DNA of 64,000 nucleotides from Nocardia bhagyanarayanae (GCF_006716565.1 NZ_VFPG01000002.1:620001-684000), one strand, 5' to 3'; shown: positions 8,302-17,725, numbered from the stretch's first letter. The notes: generated by a model from the sequence alone, not told the origin. A program made the numbers and translations.

Positions 8302-9194
8302 GCACCACTATCGGCGACTGGCTCAACGAGCACACTGCCGGCTTCGACGATCAGCCGAAGCCCGACAACCCGTTGATCGCCGAAGGTACCGACTATCGCG
8401 AGGAGTACTTCCAGGAGGACGTCTTCTGGCTGTCGAACGTCGGTTTGGAGAAAGACGAGGAAACCGGCGTTCCCGGCGTCCTGGACGGAACCATCGCCGG
8501 TGACGCCTGGGAGGCGTACTCCAATCTCCGCAACGGCGATACGTTCAGCGCCATCACCGGCGGCATCTCCGCCGGTGTGACAGTGGCCGACGCGTTCTAC
8601 GACCCCTTCGGTTTCGTTGGCGATCAGATCGCCGGATGGATGCTCACCCACTGCGAGCCCTATCGGAAGATCCTGGACGCGTTGGCGGGCAACGACGAAA
8701 TGGTCGGCGCATACGCCGAGACCTGGAGCAACATCGCCCAAGAGCTCACCACCATGAGCCAGGACTGGAAGAAGGGCGTCGAGAAGGACATCGCCACGTG
8801 GACCGGCAGCGCGGGTGACGCCTACCGGAACCGCGCCACCGCTCTTATCGACCAGATCCTCGGCGCGGGAGGCGTCGCGGCTAGTCTCGGCGAGACGATG
8901 AAGACAGCCTCCGAAATCGTCAAAGCGTTCCGAAAGATGATCCAGGACATCTGCACGAGCCTGGCCGGCGCGTTGATCGGCTACACCATCGAATTGGCAC
9001 TCACGTTGGGCGCGGGCTCCTTTCACGTCATCTCCGCGGTGATGGCACGGTTCGCCCGCGACAGCATCAAGATCTCCACATTGCTCGCCGACATGGCGAA
9101 GGCCTTCTACGACCTGAACACGCTCAGCCAAGCCGTCACCGGGGTGATCAACGCACTGCTCGGACAGGAGAACCAGCCGCAACAGCCCGCGTAG
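8298..9194 (+). CDS. WXG-containing type VII secretion substrate-like protein
   Basis: A 298-aa protein. An acidic N-terminal region is followed by a helical hairpin with the turn WTG at 168-170 (WTGSAGDAYR), the WXG100-type signature embedded in a longer protein as in EspA/PPE-like substrates. A hydrophobic stretch follows (about 205-235, LAGALIGYTIELALTLGAG). The GTG start overlaps the preceding stop codon by 4 bases, which fixes the start. It is the last gene of the operon with the EspC-like and YbaB-like genes; EspC-like and WXG proteins are typically co-secreted partners. The pairing is inferred from context. Confidence 0.7.
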   Translation: MSTTIGDWLNEHTAGFDDQPKPDNPLIAEGTDYREEYFQEDVFWLSNVGLEKDEETGVPGVLDGTIAGDAWEAYSNLRNGDTFSAITGGISAGVTVADAFYDPFGFVGDQIAGWMLTHCEPYRKILDALAGNDEMVGAYAETWSNIAQELTTMSQDWKKGVEKDIATWTGSAGDAYRNRATALIDQILGAGGVAASLGETMKTASEIVKAFRKMIQDICTSLAGALIGYTIELALTLGAGSFHVISAVMARFARDSIKISTLLADMAKAFYDLNTLSQAVTGVINALLGQENQPQQPA

Positions 9195-9221
9195 TAGTCG
9201 CTTCGAGCGAGTCGCGTTCCG

Positions 9222-9245
9222 GGCTCGACTGGCTTCGCTCGAGCC
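9222..9245. terminator. Inverted repeat after the ESX-related operon
   Basis: Perfect 7-bp arms GGCTCGA (9222-9228) and TCGAGCC (9239-9245) lie 28 bases past the stop of the WXG gene. A terminator role is plausible, but there is no T-tract. Confidence 0.35.
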
Positions 9246-9412
9246 GGCTGGTCACCGCGGCCTTCATCGGGTCGATGCTCACCGGGATCGTGCTCGACGT
9301 CCTCGATCGACGGCGGATTGTGGCTCGAGCCACCGGTTTTGGGGGTGGAGGGTGGAGTCGCCGTATCGGTAACGTCTGTCCGGTTTCATCCTGGTAGACG
9401 AAGTCGAGGACA

Positions 9413-11266
9413 ATGTCGAGATACCGAACACTGACCGCGGCACTGACCGCCGCGGCGCTCACCTTTCTACCTGCGGCGCTACCGGCCGTCGCGCATGCCG
9501 AACCCGGGCAGTACGCCCCGACCATGCTCATCCTGGACGCGTCCGGGTCGATGCAACGACCCGATCAGGGCGCCACGATGATGGATTCCGCCAAGCGGGC
9601 CGTGCGCACCTTCATCGAGTCGGCGCCCGCCGAGGCGAAGGTCGGGCTCACCACCTACGGCACAGGCACCAGCAACGAGGAGGCCGACAAGGCGGCGGGC
9701 TGCCGCGACGTCCAGATCCTGCGGCAGCCGAGCACCATCGACAAGTCCGCTCTCACCAGCGCCGTCGACGGTATCCAGCCCCGCGGCTGGACGCCCATGG
9801 GCACCGCGCTGCGTCAAGCCGCCGATGCCCTGCCGTCCTCGGGGCCGCGCTCGATCGTGCTCGTGTCCGACGGTGACGACACCTGCGCGCCGCCCGACCC
9901 GTGCGAGGTCGCCAAGGAGCTGAAGCAGAAGGGTGTCGACCTCGTCGTCCACTCGATCGGTTTCGCCGTCGACGACAAGGCGCGGGCCCAGCTCACCTGC
10001 ATGGCCCAGGCGACCGGCGGCAGCTACAGCGACGCCGCCGACGGCGCCGCGCTGGAACGCATTCTGCCTCGGGTCAGTTCGGCGGCCCTGCGCAACTACC
10101 GGGCCACCGGCACGCCGATCACCGGTACCGATGGCTACCAGACCGCGCCGGTCGCGAAGCCGGGTCAGTACCTCGACACCATCGGCCGGCACGAAAAGCG
10201 TTTCTACGCGGTGGATGTGCCCGCGGGCGCGACCGCCTACTTCACCGGCATCGTCTCGTTCCCGCGGACGACCGGCGTTTCCCTCACCGACGACATGGCT
10301 GTGCTGGAGTCGCGCGTCTACGGCCGCGACGGCACCGATTGCCACGTCACGGAACGGGAGCTGGAGACCAGCGCCAGCGACGGTGTCGCGCTGACCGTCA
10401 GCAGCACCTTCGAGGGTGCGGCCGCGGCGCCGTCCGGCGGCAGCTCGGACAACTGCAAGGGCGGCGGTCGGTACTACTACGAGCTGAACTGGGACGTCGT
10501 ACCGCAGGGCGCACCCGCGCGGCTGCCGGTGGAGATTCTCGTCGGCATCGAACCCGGTGTCACCGATCCGGGGCCGTCGACGATCGGCGAGGCCACCACG
10601 TTCACCGATCCGGCCGGGGCCGTGCAACCGGTCAGCGGTGGCGGGTCGTTCACCGTCGCCTCGCCGCTCGAGGGCAGCGGCAAGTACACCGACACCGTGC
10701 AGTCCGGTGAGTACGTCTTCTACAAGGTGCGGCTGGACTGGGGCCAGGGCCTGGCCTACCGGGTGCGCTTCGGCGAGACGGGAGGGGCCGGGTACACCTC
10801 GGCCGCGAATGTCGAGACCACGCTGTACTCGCCGCTCGGCCGCCGGGTCGACTCCGACACCAGCGCATACACCGGACGGACGGCCACCGAGCTGAAACTA
10901 GCGACCGTGCCGATCCGCTACGCCAACCGGAACGCCAACGACTCCGAGGTGCAGCGTCAGTCGGTGGCGGGGTGGTACTACATCGCGGTCAAGGTGGGTC
11001 TGCCGTCCGGCGCGACGGCGATGCCGCCGACTCCGGTCGAGCTCGATTTGACCGTCGCGGGCACGCCGGAAGCGGGGCCGACCTATGTGACCGGCAGCGC
11101 CGATATCCTCGGCGAGCAGTCCGGGCCCGGCGCCGAGAAGCCGGTGGCCGTGAGCAGTTCGAGCTCGAACACGCCGCGGGCCCTCATCGTCGGCATCGGT
11201 GTCGGCGTGGTCGTTCTGATCGGTATCGGGATGGCTATCTGGTTCGTCGCCCGGCGCCGCGCCTGA
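9413..11266 (+). CDS. Secreted/membrane-anchored VWA-domain protein
   Basis: A 617-aa protein with a Sec signal peptide (positive start MSRYR, hydrophobic core, cleavage after AVAHA at about residue 29). A von Willebrand A domain follows, with the MIDAS motif LDASGSM at 41-47 and the further 'VLVSDGDDTC' strand. After the VWA domain come ~350 residues of beta-rich extracellular sequence, a Ser-rich linker and a C-terminal transmembrane helix (ALIVGIGVGVVVLIGIGMAIWF) ending in RRRA. It should sit on the outside of the membrane, bound by its C-terminus, and bind a divalent cation and a protein partner. The partner is not evident. A strong hairpin terminator follows 11 bases after the stop. Confidence 0.85.
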   Translation: MSRYRTLTAALTAAALTFLPAALPAVAHAEPGQYAPTMLILDASGSMQRPDQGATMMDSAKRAVRTFIESAPAEAKVGLTTYGTGTSNEEADKAAGCRDVQILRQPSTIDKSALTSAVDGIQPRGWTPMGTALRQAADALPSSGPRSIVLVSDGDDTCAPPDPCEVAKELKQKGVDLVVHSIGFAVDDKARAQLTCMAQATGGSYSDAADGAALERILPRVSSAALRNYRATGTPITGTDGYQTAPVAKPGQYLDTIGRHEKRFYAVDVPAGATAYFTGIVSFPRTTGVSLTDDMAVLESRVYGRDGTDCHVTERELETSASDGVALTVSSTFEGAAAAPSGGSSDNCKGGGRYYYELNWDVVPQGAPARLPVEILVGIEPGVTDPGPSTIGEATTFTDPAGAVQPVSGGGSFTVASPLEGSGKYTDTVQSGEYVFYKVRLDWGQGLAYRVRFGETGGAGYTSAANVETTLYSPLGRRVDSDTSAYTGRTATELKLATVPIRYANRNANDSEVQRQSVAGWYYIAVKVGLPSGATAMPPTPVELDLTVAGTPEAGPTYVTGSADILGEQSGPGAEKPVAVSSSSSNTPRALIVGIGVGVVVLIGIGMAIWFVARRRA

Positions 11267-11276
11267 TCCGTCCCTG

Positions 11277-11314
11277 ACCCGCTGGCATCCGATTTCCTTT
11301 GGGTGCCAGCGGGT
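11277..11314 (+). terminator. Intrinsic terminator between convergent genes
   Basis: Perfect 11-bp inverted repeat (ACCCGCTGGCA at 11277-11287, complement at 11304-11314) with a 16-base loop lies just past the VWA gene stop and between it and the convergent secreted-protein gene; it can serve both directions. Confidence 0.75.
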
Positions 11315-11351
11315 TCGGTGCTTCCGGCTCCGCGGTGTGGTGCAATGCGTT

Positions 11352-11801
11352 TCAGGCCGAGATCGTTCCACTCCAGGACGTGAACGACCGTCCCTTCGTC
11401 TGACAGGTGAAGCTCCCGTGGAACCCGCTCTCACAGCGGGCGCCCGCGTACTCGATGTACGGGCCCCACTGGCCGTTCCCCGTCTTCACGTCGTTCAGCG
11501 ACGGATTGCCACCGGGCAGCGTGTACGTCGCCCCGGCATCGAACATCGGATGCGCCGGCAGCCACGGCTGGTCGATCACGATCTCGTTCACCGTCAGCAG
11601 GAAGGGCAGGAAGCTGTACTGCAACCGCGTCGGCGACCCCAGATCGCAACCGACAGTGCCGTTGTCGTAGATCGCGCAGTTGGTACTGCCCGCGCTGAAG
11701 TACACCGGCCCCGGATCGGCTTGCGCGGTCGCCGCCACCACCACCGGCGCCACCGCGGCGGCCGCCGCGACCCCGGCGATCTTCCTCACCATGCGTTTCA
11801 T
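11352..11801 (-). CDS. Small secreted protein, unknown function
   Basis: A 149-aa protein with a typical actinobacterial signal peptide: a basic start (MKRMVRK), an Ala/Val-rich core and the cleavage motif ATAQA just before DPGP (about residue 28). The mature ~120 residues contain four cysteines (for example C42 and C52, and two in the C-terminal part), consistent with two disulphides, and several aromatic residues. I do not recognise a named family; similar uncharacterised secreted proteins are common in Nocardia. The start ATG is supported by the signal peptide. Confidence 0.7.
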   Translation of the reverse strand: MKRMVRKIAGVAAAAAVAPVVVAATAQADPGPVYFSAGSTNCAIYDNGTVGCDLGSPTRLQYSFLPFLLTVNEIVIDQPWLPAHPMFDAGATYTLPGGNPSLNDVKTGNGQWGPYIEYAGARCESGFHGSFTCQTKGRSFTSWSGTISA

Positions 11802-12077
11802 ACGTAGGTACTCCTCGGACTCGATGTGGCCGCACAGGTCGTTGAATCTGTCGAACTCGGGAAGGTATTCGTTTCAGTTGGCAGGGTCGGACCGGCCTGG
11901 TCGGACGTGAGCGATGTTGCCGAGGCAGCGCGGGCGTGTCCTGCCGACATGCCGCCATTGTCTGCCCTCGTGTCGCCAATCCCCTGTTCTTGCAGTGCCT
12001 TTCGATTCGCCGTGTGGCGCGGCGGCGAATAACGTTTGAACCGTCGATTGGTCTGGACGCGATGGAGGTGGCCGCCG

Positions 12078-13523
12078 ATGTTGGTCATCGACGAACGAAC
12101 GGCGATGCCGAAAACCGAGCAGCGTGTGCTCGAGTGGATTCGGACTTGGACGGGTCAGTACGTCATTGTCGGACTGGCCGTCTCGGGCTGCCCACTTCCG
12201 GAGGGCGATCACGATGACGGAGCGCTGGAAGCGGACCTGGTGGTGATCACGCCCCGCGCAGTGGTGGTTCTGGAGACCGTGGAGCTGGTTCCCGAGGCGA
12301 GTGCCGGAACACTCACCGTCGAGGCCGACGGCCGCTGGCGACTGTCGGGGTTCGATGGGGATCCGCTCCGAGACCAGGACACGAACCCGTTCGATCGAGT
12401 CACGAACAACGTCGCGAGCCTGAAGGCGGTCGTAGAGCTTCGCCATCCCGAAGCGTTCGTCGACGGGCTGGTCGTCGTCGTACCGCCGCGAGAATCCACC
12501 GTGGTGTTGGATGTCGAATCGCGGCCGCAGGGATGCGGTGTCGTGCTCGGCTCCACACCGAGCGAACTGCGTGCGTGGTTTCACCGCACGGCGGGCAGGC
12601 GGTTCGTGTGGACCGCCGAGGATGTCCACGCTTTGCTGACGGAGCTGAACGTCGGAGACTGGGTGCTACTGGAAGACCTTGTGGCCGAGGGTTTTCCGAA
12701 GGAGCGCAAGCAACTCCACGATGCGGTGTCGGATCGGCGGCCGAGGGAACAGCAACCGCCGTGGATCGAGCCCGACCCCGACGTCGACCCGATTCCGCAG
12801 CCGCGGAGGTCCGGAGGCGGCACCGGGCACGCGCCCTTGATCGAACCGGAGGACGTGGAACCGCCGGAAGACGAATTCGCCGAAGAGGCAGAGGTATCCG
12901 CGCCCGATGCCTCGTACGCGACGCACTCCGCGGTGGACCGGTCTGCGCGCTCCGACGAGGCGGAGATGCCCTCCTCGCCGGGGCCGGCGGTCCTGGTCGA
13001 GGACGCCCCGAATCCCGTGAGCGTCGACGTTCCCGCTCCCGTGCCGCCGGGCAGCGCCTCGGAACCGCAGTTCACAGACCGCTGGTCGTCCTGGGTACTG
13101 CCGCAAACGGAGACTCCTGCCCTGCCGCGTGCCACCGCCGCACCCCTCCGCAGCCGAATCTGGGCCACGCCGGAGATCGAGCCGAAACCGCTTCGCCGAG
13201 TCTCGACACCTACGCCGGAAGCTCGGCAGAGCGTGAGGTCCTTCGGGCGGACGATCTCTCCCGCGCGAACATTCGAATCCGTCAAGGGTTCCCTATCGCT
13301 CGACGGGCATCGCCTCCAGCAACTGGCCGCCTGCGCCGTCATCGCCGCGACTCTCTGCGCGGTCTGGCTCCTGGCCTCCACCTGCTCCGCGCGGACCGGA
13401 AACGCGGTCGAATCACCCCAGCCCGTTACACAGTCGGAAGTCGCCCCGCCGCCGCAAGTCGCCGAGCAGACGGGCGCGATGCCGGTGCCGACCTTGTGCC
13501 TCCCGTTCCCGCCGGACTGCTGA
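12078..13523 (+). CDS. NERD-like domain protein with one C-terminal membrane helix
   Basis: A 481-aa protein. The first ~190 residues resemble the NERD nuclease-related fold: 'PKTEQRVLEWIR', the E-x-D of 'EADLVVITPRAVVVLETVEL' (E51, D53, E66) and a later 'DGLVVVVPPRES'. The expected E-x-K is replaced by E-T-V, so nuclease activity is doubtful. A long acidic, Pro-rich disordered region (about 230-400) leads to a transmembrane helix (about 414-433, LAACAVIAATLCAVWLLAS) and a short Cys-containing outer tail ending in PPDC. The start at 12078 has GGAGG 11 bases upstream; the frame is also open upstream. Its role is not known. Confidence 0.65.
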   Translation: MLVIDERTAMPKTEQRVLEWIRTWTGQYVIVGLAVSGCPLPEGDHDDGALEADLVVITPRAVVVLETVELVPEASAGTLTVEADGRWRLSGFDGDPLRDQDTNPFDRVTNNVASLKAVVELRHPEAFVDGLVVVVPPRESTVVLDVESRPQGCGVVLGSTPSELRAWFHRTAGRRFVWTAEDVHALLTELNVGDWVLLEDLVAEGFPKERKQLHDAVSDRRPREQQPPWIEPDPDVDPIPQPRRSGGGTGHAPLIEPEDVEPPEDEFAEEAEVSAPDASYATHSAVDRSARSDEAEMPSSPGPAVLVEDAPNPVSVDVPAPVPPGSASEPQFTDRWSSWVLPQTETPALPRATAAPLRSRIWATPEIEPKPLRRVSTPTPEARQSVRSFGRTISPARTFESVKGSLSLDGHRLQQLAACAVIAATLCAVWLLASTCSARTGNAVESPQPVTQSEVAPPPQVAEQTGAMPVPTLCLPFPPDC

Positions 13524-13563
13524 GGGGCCAAGATTCGCCAGCAAGCGCGGGGTTCAGTGACCC

Positions 13564-14070
13564 TCAACTTTCCGCGGCCGAAAGCACCACGCGATCGGCG
13601 GCGGGATCGTATTCGAGTATCGGAAACTCCCGAAACCCTTCCGCCGTCATGATCACAGGCTTGCCAAGCCGCCGCCCGACCGCACTCAGGAAATCGCACA
13701 GAATATCCAGCCGATCCTGCCCCTGAAGCTCCCTCAGATCGACGTCGAAGTCGATCTCCTCCGCCGAATACGCGCGAAAAATCGCCAACACATCAGGCAC
13801 GGGCCTGACATACACCTCGACGCACTCGCCTTCGGCGGAACGCGAGAACACCTCGGCAGCCGAAGGAAACGGCAAGCGCGCGAACCCTTCCCGATATTCA
13901 CACCCCCACCCACGCTCCCGAACCAGATCGAACAAGGACTGCCAATCCTCGACCGACGTCCCGGGCACATGGACATCCGGCAGAACCCCACCGTCCCGCG
14001 CGTCGAAGTGAGGCGCTACGTCCTCCCACGACAGATGCGTCGCACCCACGCAACCCCCAACCGACCTCAT
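13564..14070 (-). CDS. Conserved actinobacterial protein of unknown function
   Basis: A 168-aa soluble acidic protein. The segment 'LPDVHVPGTSVEDWQSLFDLV' and the later 'EIDFDVDLRELQGQDRLDIL' resemble a family of uncharacterised actinobacterial proteins, but I cannot name it. The ATG at 14070 is chosen because AGGAGG lies 8 bases upstream; a longer frame to 14130 has no such site. It is convergent with the NERD-like gene. Stand-alone small acidic proteins of this type next to defence genes are sometimes immunity factors, but nothing in the sequence shows that. Confidence 0.6.
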   Translation of the reverse strand: MRSVGGCVGATHLSWEDVAPHFDARDGGVLPDVHVPGTSVEDWQSLFDLVRERGWGCEYREGFARLPFPSAAEVFSRSAEGECVEVYVRPVPDVLAIFRAYSAEEIDFDVDLRELQGQDRLDILCDFLSAVGRRLGKPVIMTAEGFREFPILEYDPAADRVVLSAAES

Positions 14071-14513
14071 CGGCGTGACCTCCTGGACCGATGAAGCGGC
14101 ACCCACCCGCCTTCTCTCTTGACCCGACACCCCACCTGCCGCCCCTTCCGCTGCGCCTCCCGGCGGTGGGCCCCACCAGCAGGAATATCCTCGCCCGCGT
14201 TGTCCCTGTCATTCCTCATGCTCAGGTTGGACGCACCAACCCGGCGTTGGGTTCCGTCTTCTGGCGGTTCGTTTTCTGGAGCGGAAGAACAGGGAGGCGC
14301 GCAGCACGCGTTGTCGCTGCGCATCGCGCCGACTGGACGAGTTCGTATTACTCGGCGAGGGGCGCTCCGGCGTAGCACCCGTCCGATCCGCCCCCGGATC
14401 GCACCGCTTCCTTCCGCCGGTTGAAGTGATATGCCCGAGGACGTGTTTCGGGCTTGCCGTCGATATGTGCTCTGGCAGACTTGTGCGGTGCTCGTCACGA
14501 GGGGGACCACACC
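14071..14513. other. 443-base gap without a recognised gene
   Basis: High-GC sequence between the 168-aa gene and the STAND-like gene. Open frames exist on both strands, but they are low-complexity Arg/Pro/Ser-rich translations with no ribosome binding site. It probably holds the promoters of both flanking genes, which point away from each other. Confidence 0.5.
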
Positions 14514-15443
14514 ATGGTGTTGACCGCGCGATTTCAGCCGGGAGCTTCCAGCCGTCCGTTCGTCGAGCGTTTGCCGGTTCTGACTCGATTCGACGAGCTG
14601 CTGGCCGAAGCCGCCGAACATCCTCGGGTAATGCTGCTCAGCGGTGTCGGGGGAATCGGCAAGTCACGGCTGATCACCGAGCTGCGAAAGCGGGTCGACA
14701 AGAAGCATCCCGCAGCGGTGCTCGATCTGCAGGTGCCGAGTCACCGTCAGGCTGCCGAAGGGCTTGCCGTCCTGCGCGTTCAGCTCGGCGCGCAGAAGAT
14801 CAAGTTCCACCGGTTCGACATAGCGTGCGCGGTGTTGTGGCAGCGCATGCACCCGCATCTGCGCCTCACCTCCGACTCGCTCGCGCTCGCCCAACACAGC
14901 GAGATCCTTACCGAAATCCTCAACGACGCCACGGGGATTCCGGTTTTCGGCACCGCGACCCGGTTGCTCGATTCCGGCGCCCGGCGGGCTGTTCGCACGC
15001 ACCGGATACGTCATGATCCGGTCCTCCAAGAGCTCGACCAGCTGAGTCTCGCGAGCCTGGAGCAAGCCGTTTCGTACCTGTTCGCGGAGGACCTGAAGGC
15101 CGGCACCCAGGGCAAGGAACCCTACGTCATCTTCTTGGACGCCTATGAAGCGTTGATGGGTGGCACCGATCGCGAGGGCCGCGCCGCGGCGTCCGATGCC
15201 TGGTTACGCGACGTAGTCGCGCAGCTGGACACCGGCCTGGTCGTGATCGCCAGCCGTGAGCCGTTGGGTTGGGAGCGCCACGATCCCGAGTGGACAGCCC
15301 GCGTGCGGACCGTGCGGGTCGACGATCTGCCCACCGACGCCCGATTCGAACTGCTCGACTCGTCGGGGATCGAGGGCTCCGCGGAGCGCGCGGCCATCGC
15401 GAGATCGAGTGCGGGAGTGCCGTTCTACCTGCACTACGCGTGA
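14514..15443 (+). CDS. STAND/NB-ARC-like ATPase, apparently truncated
   Basis: A 309-aa P-loop ATPase. Walker A is [11 protein letters not shown] (residues 43-53) and Walker B is '[11 protein letters not shown]'; '[15 protein letters not shown]' is the sensor-like strand. The protein stops right after '[12 protein letters not shown]', the point at which full-length STAND ATPases (~800-1000 aa) continue into the winged-helix and tetratricopeptide sensor part. The C-terminal sensor is therefore missing. Either this is a remnant, or it is a short ATPase that works with a neighbour. The start at 14514 (MVLTARF) follows GAGGGGG. The helicase/DarT/ARH genes follow 171 bases later on the same strand. 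Confidence 0.65.
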   Translation: MVLTARFQPGASSRPFVERLPVLTRFDELLAEAAEHPRVMLLSGVGGIGKSRLITELRKRVDKKHPAAVLDLQVPSHRQAAEGLAVLRVQLGAQKIKFHRFDIACAVLWQRMHPHLRLTSDSLALAQHSEILTEILNDATGIPVFGTATRLLDSGARRAVRTHRIRHDPVLQELDQLSLASLEQAVSYLFAEDLKAGTQGKEPYVIFLDAYEALMGGTDREGRAAASDAWLRDVVAQLDTGLVVIASREPLGWERHDPEWTARVRTVRVDDLPTDARFELLDSSGIEGSAERAAIARSSAGVPFYLHYA

Positions 15444-15614
15444 TCGGCAGTCGGCGTCGATTGACTCCGGTTGTTGGCTGTTTGTCATGAATCTAGCAGT
15501 GCTGCAAGATTTTTCGTCTGGCAGCTAGTGCGACGGTCCGCTCGATCCTCTACTATCGCGAACGGTTTCTGTGATCCTCGAAAGGATCGGTTTTCAAGCG
15601 GGGGAGGATGTTTC

Positions 15615-17006
15615 GTGGCTTTGCCCATGCCAGACGGCCGACAATCAGATGTCGTGTACCTGCGGGCGAGCGGTCATCACGTTGTGCTCGGTACCGCCGG
15701 ATCGGGGAAGACTGTGATGGCGATCCATCGGGCCGCGCATCTCGCGGACAGGCGTACCCGCGATAACGGCCCGACCGCGGTGCTGACCTTCAATCGTTCG
15801 TTGTCGACATACCTGCGCCACCTTGCCGCCGAGTACCGTGGCCGGATCACGATCCAGACCTACGGTCAGTTCGCTACCAGTTATCTGACTAGCCGGAAGA
15901 TACTGGGCAGCAACGCGATTGCCAAGGACTATCGGCGAAAGACACTGATCGGCAAAAGTGTCCGCGGTGTTGCGGCCGAGTACCCCGGTTGGGCCTTTTT
16001 TGATCGACCGAATCGGTTCTTCGAGGACGAGCTGGAATGGATCGACGGTCACGGACTGGCCTCGGAAGCCGAATACCTCGAAGTCAGTCGGCGCGGTCGT
16101 GGCGTGGCGCTGCAGTCGAACCAGCGCGCCGCGGTGTGGAAAGTGCGCGAGGCATACCGACAACTGCTAGCTGAGGCGAACCTGCAGTACGACTGGCCTT
16201 CGGTGGCCTCGGCGGTGCGTACCGCGCTGGCGAAAGACGAGACCGAGCGTGCCTACCGGCACATCATTGTCGATGAGGCACAGGATCTCTCGCCGGAGGC
16301 CATTCGTTCGCTCGCCGAGTCGATCCCCCCGGACGGCAGCCTGACCCTCTTCGCGGATTATGCCCAGCAGATCTATGGGCGGGGTGTGTCGTGGCGGTCC
16401 TGTGGACTGAGCGTGTCGAAGGTCGAGACCTTCCTCGACAACTATCGGAACAGCCCGGAGATCGCCCGGCTGGCGTTGGCCATCGCCGAGATGCCGCACT
16501 TTCAGGACGCCCCTGATCTTGTCGTTCCGAACCAGCCGCGGCGCGCGCCCGGCAGGAAACCGACCTTGATGCACTGCCGCAACCGCGACGCGGAGGCCGG
16601 GTACATCGCGTGGAAGGCGCAATTGGAACGCAACACCAAACGAATCGGGGTGCTTGTCCGCACGCGGGAAGATACCGTTCGAGCGGTACAGGGTCTGAGC
16701 GATGTGCGCAAACTGCACGACGACATGACGAAATGGGATGTGACGGAGGGCATTTACGCGGGAACGTACTTCTCCGCCAAGGGGCTGGAGTTCGACATCG
16801 TCTTGATGCCGTACTGCGGCGCCGACAGCATGCCCAACCCGGAAGTGATCCAGTCGTTCGGCTTCGACGAGGCCGCCGGGCGCGAAAGTCGTTTGCTGTA
16901 CGTCGGTGTCACGCGGGCAAGGAGCGAGGTCGTCATCACGTACTCCGGAACGTTGACGCCCCTGCTACCGCCATTCGACGAGACCTTGTACGGCGGTGGG
17001 CGATGA
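15615..17006 (+). CDS. UvrD/Rep-like superfamily 1 helicase (first gene of DarT trio)
   Basis: A 463-aa SF1A helicase, short compared with UvrD (~720 aa). It carries motif I GTAGSGKT (26-33), motif II VDEAQD (219-224), 'LFADYAQQIYG' (motif III), 'LDNYRNSPEIA' (motif IV), 'YFSAKGLEFDIVLMP' (motif V) and 'RLLYVGVTRARSEVV' (motif VI), so the ATPase core is intact. The GTG at 15615 is selected because GGGGAGG lies 8 bases upstream; the upstream frame is open but low quality. The stop overlaps the next start as ATGA (17003-17006), indicating translational coupling with the DarT-like gene. A job unwinding or sensing single-stranded DNA for the ADP-ribosyltransferase is inferred from the coupling. 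Confidence 0.85.
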   Translation: MALPMPDGRQSDVVYLRASGHHVVLGTAGSGKTVMAIHRAAHLADRRTRDNGPTAVLTFNRSLSTYLRHLAAEYRGRITIQTYGQFATSYLTSRKILGSNAIAKDYRRKTLIGKSVRGVAAEYPGWAFFDRPNRFFEDELEWIDGHGLASEAEYLEVSRRGRGVALQSNQRAAVWKVREAYRQLLAEANLQYDWPSVASAVRTALAKDETERAYRHIIVDEAQDLSPEAIRSLAESIPPDGSLTLFADYAQQIYGRGVSWRSCGLSVSKVETFLDNYRNSPEIARLALAIAEMPHFQDAPDLVVPNQPRRAPGRKPTLMHCRNRDAEAGYIAWKAQLERNTKRIGVLVRTREDTVRAVQGLSDVRKLHDDMTKWDVTEGIYAGTYFSAKGLEFDIVLMPYCGADSMPNPEVIQSFGFDEAAGRESRLLYVGVTRARSEVVITYSGTLTPLLPPFDETLYGGGR

Positions 17007-17725
17007 CCCTGCTCGATGCCGAGGTTCTGGCCGAACTGCGGAGTATGCCGCTCGAACGTCTGGCGCATTTCACGCCGTCGCGCAACCTGCGACACATCCT
17101 CGCCGACGGCGAACTACGAAGCGCCGCCGAACTCCGCGACGACGTCCGCGCCTGTTTTACCGAGACCGACCTCCAGCGCCTCGACGGGCATCCGGACAGG
17201 GTGTGTTGCAGCTTCCAATACCCGAACGCGTACTACCTGTCGGTGGCCAAGAGCAAGCCGAACGCCGTCAGCTACCCGGACTGGGTGTGTTTCCTGATCG
17301 ACAAGGAAATCGCCGCACGGCACGGGACGTTGTTCTGCGCGCGTAACGCCGCTGCCGGTGGTGCGGCACCGGGTGTCGAGGCGCTGCGTCGGTGCTATGC
17401 GGCCAGCGTTTCCGGGCAGGGGAACCGAGTGCGTACCCGGGGTGCGAACCATGACCCACGGTGTCCGACCGACGTCCAAGCGGAATTGTTGGTACCGGGT
17501 CCCATACCGCTGTCGGCGGTGCGCGCGATCGTTTTCCCCTCGGCCGACGCCGCCGAGGAGGAGTACGGGCGATTGCTGCGCATCGGCATCACGTCGGTCC
17601 CGAAGTCGATTCCTTCGCTGGTCTCGCTGGGTCTTTTCGACAAACAGCTGGTCAGCGCCGCGGTCACCACTTCGAGGCGCCTCGAGGAGACGGTATGGCG
17701 GCCAGTAGCGGGCGGCCAACCTTGA
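17003..17725 (+). CDS. DarT-like (DUF4433) ADP-ribosyltransferase
   Basis: A 240-aa protein with the DUF4433/DarT pattern: 'HFTPSRNLRHILADGEL' (H22, N28) at the NAD-binding start, a central 'SFQYPNAYYLSVAKSK', 'WVCFLIDKE', and the catalytic-Glu context 'DVQAELLVPGPIPLSAV' with E161. DarT enzymes transfer ADP-ribose from NAD+ to a base in single-stranded DNA and are the toxic half of DarTG toxin-antitoxin and phage-defence modules. Overall similarity is moderate, so this may be a divergent branch with another target. The ATG overlaps the helicase stop. The usual macrodomain antitoxin DarG is absent; an ADP-ribosylglycohydrolase gene overlaps the 3' end by 31 bases and takes its place in the layout. 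Confidence 0.75.
   Translation: MTLLDAEVLAELRSMPLERLAHFTPSRNLRHILADGELRSAAELRDDVRACFTETDLQRLDGHPDRVCCSFQYPNAYYLSVAKSKPNAVSYPDWVCFLIDKEIAARHGTLFCARNAAAGGAAPGVEALRRCYAASVSGQGNRVRTRGANHDPRCPTDVQAELLVPGPIPLSAVRAIVFPSADAAEEEYGRLLRIGITSVPKSIPSLVSLGLFDKQLVSAAVTTSRRLEETVWRPVAGGQP

Noticed and set aside
15615..17006. The intact UvrD-like helicase as a duplicate of the pseudogene at 39396-41350
   Set aside because: Both are SF1 helicases, but the sequences around the motifs differ too much for a recent duplication.
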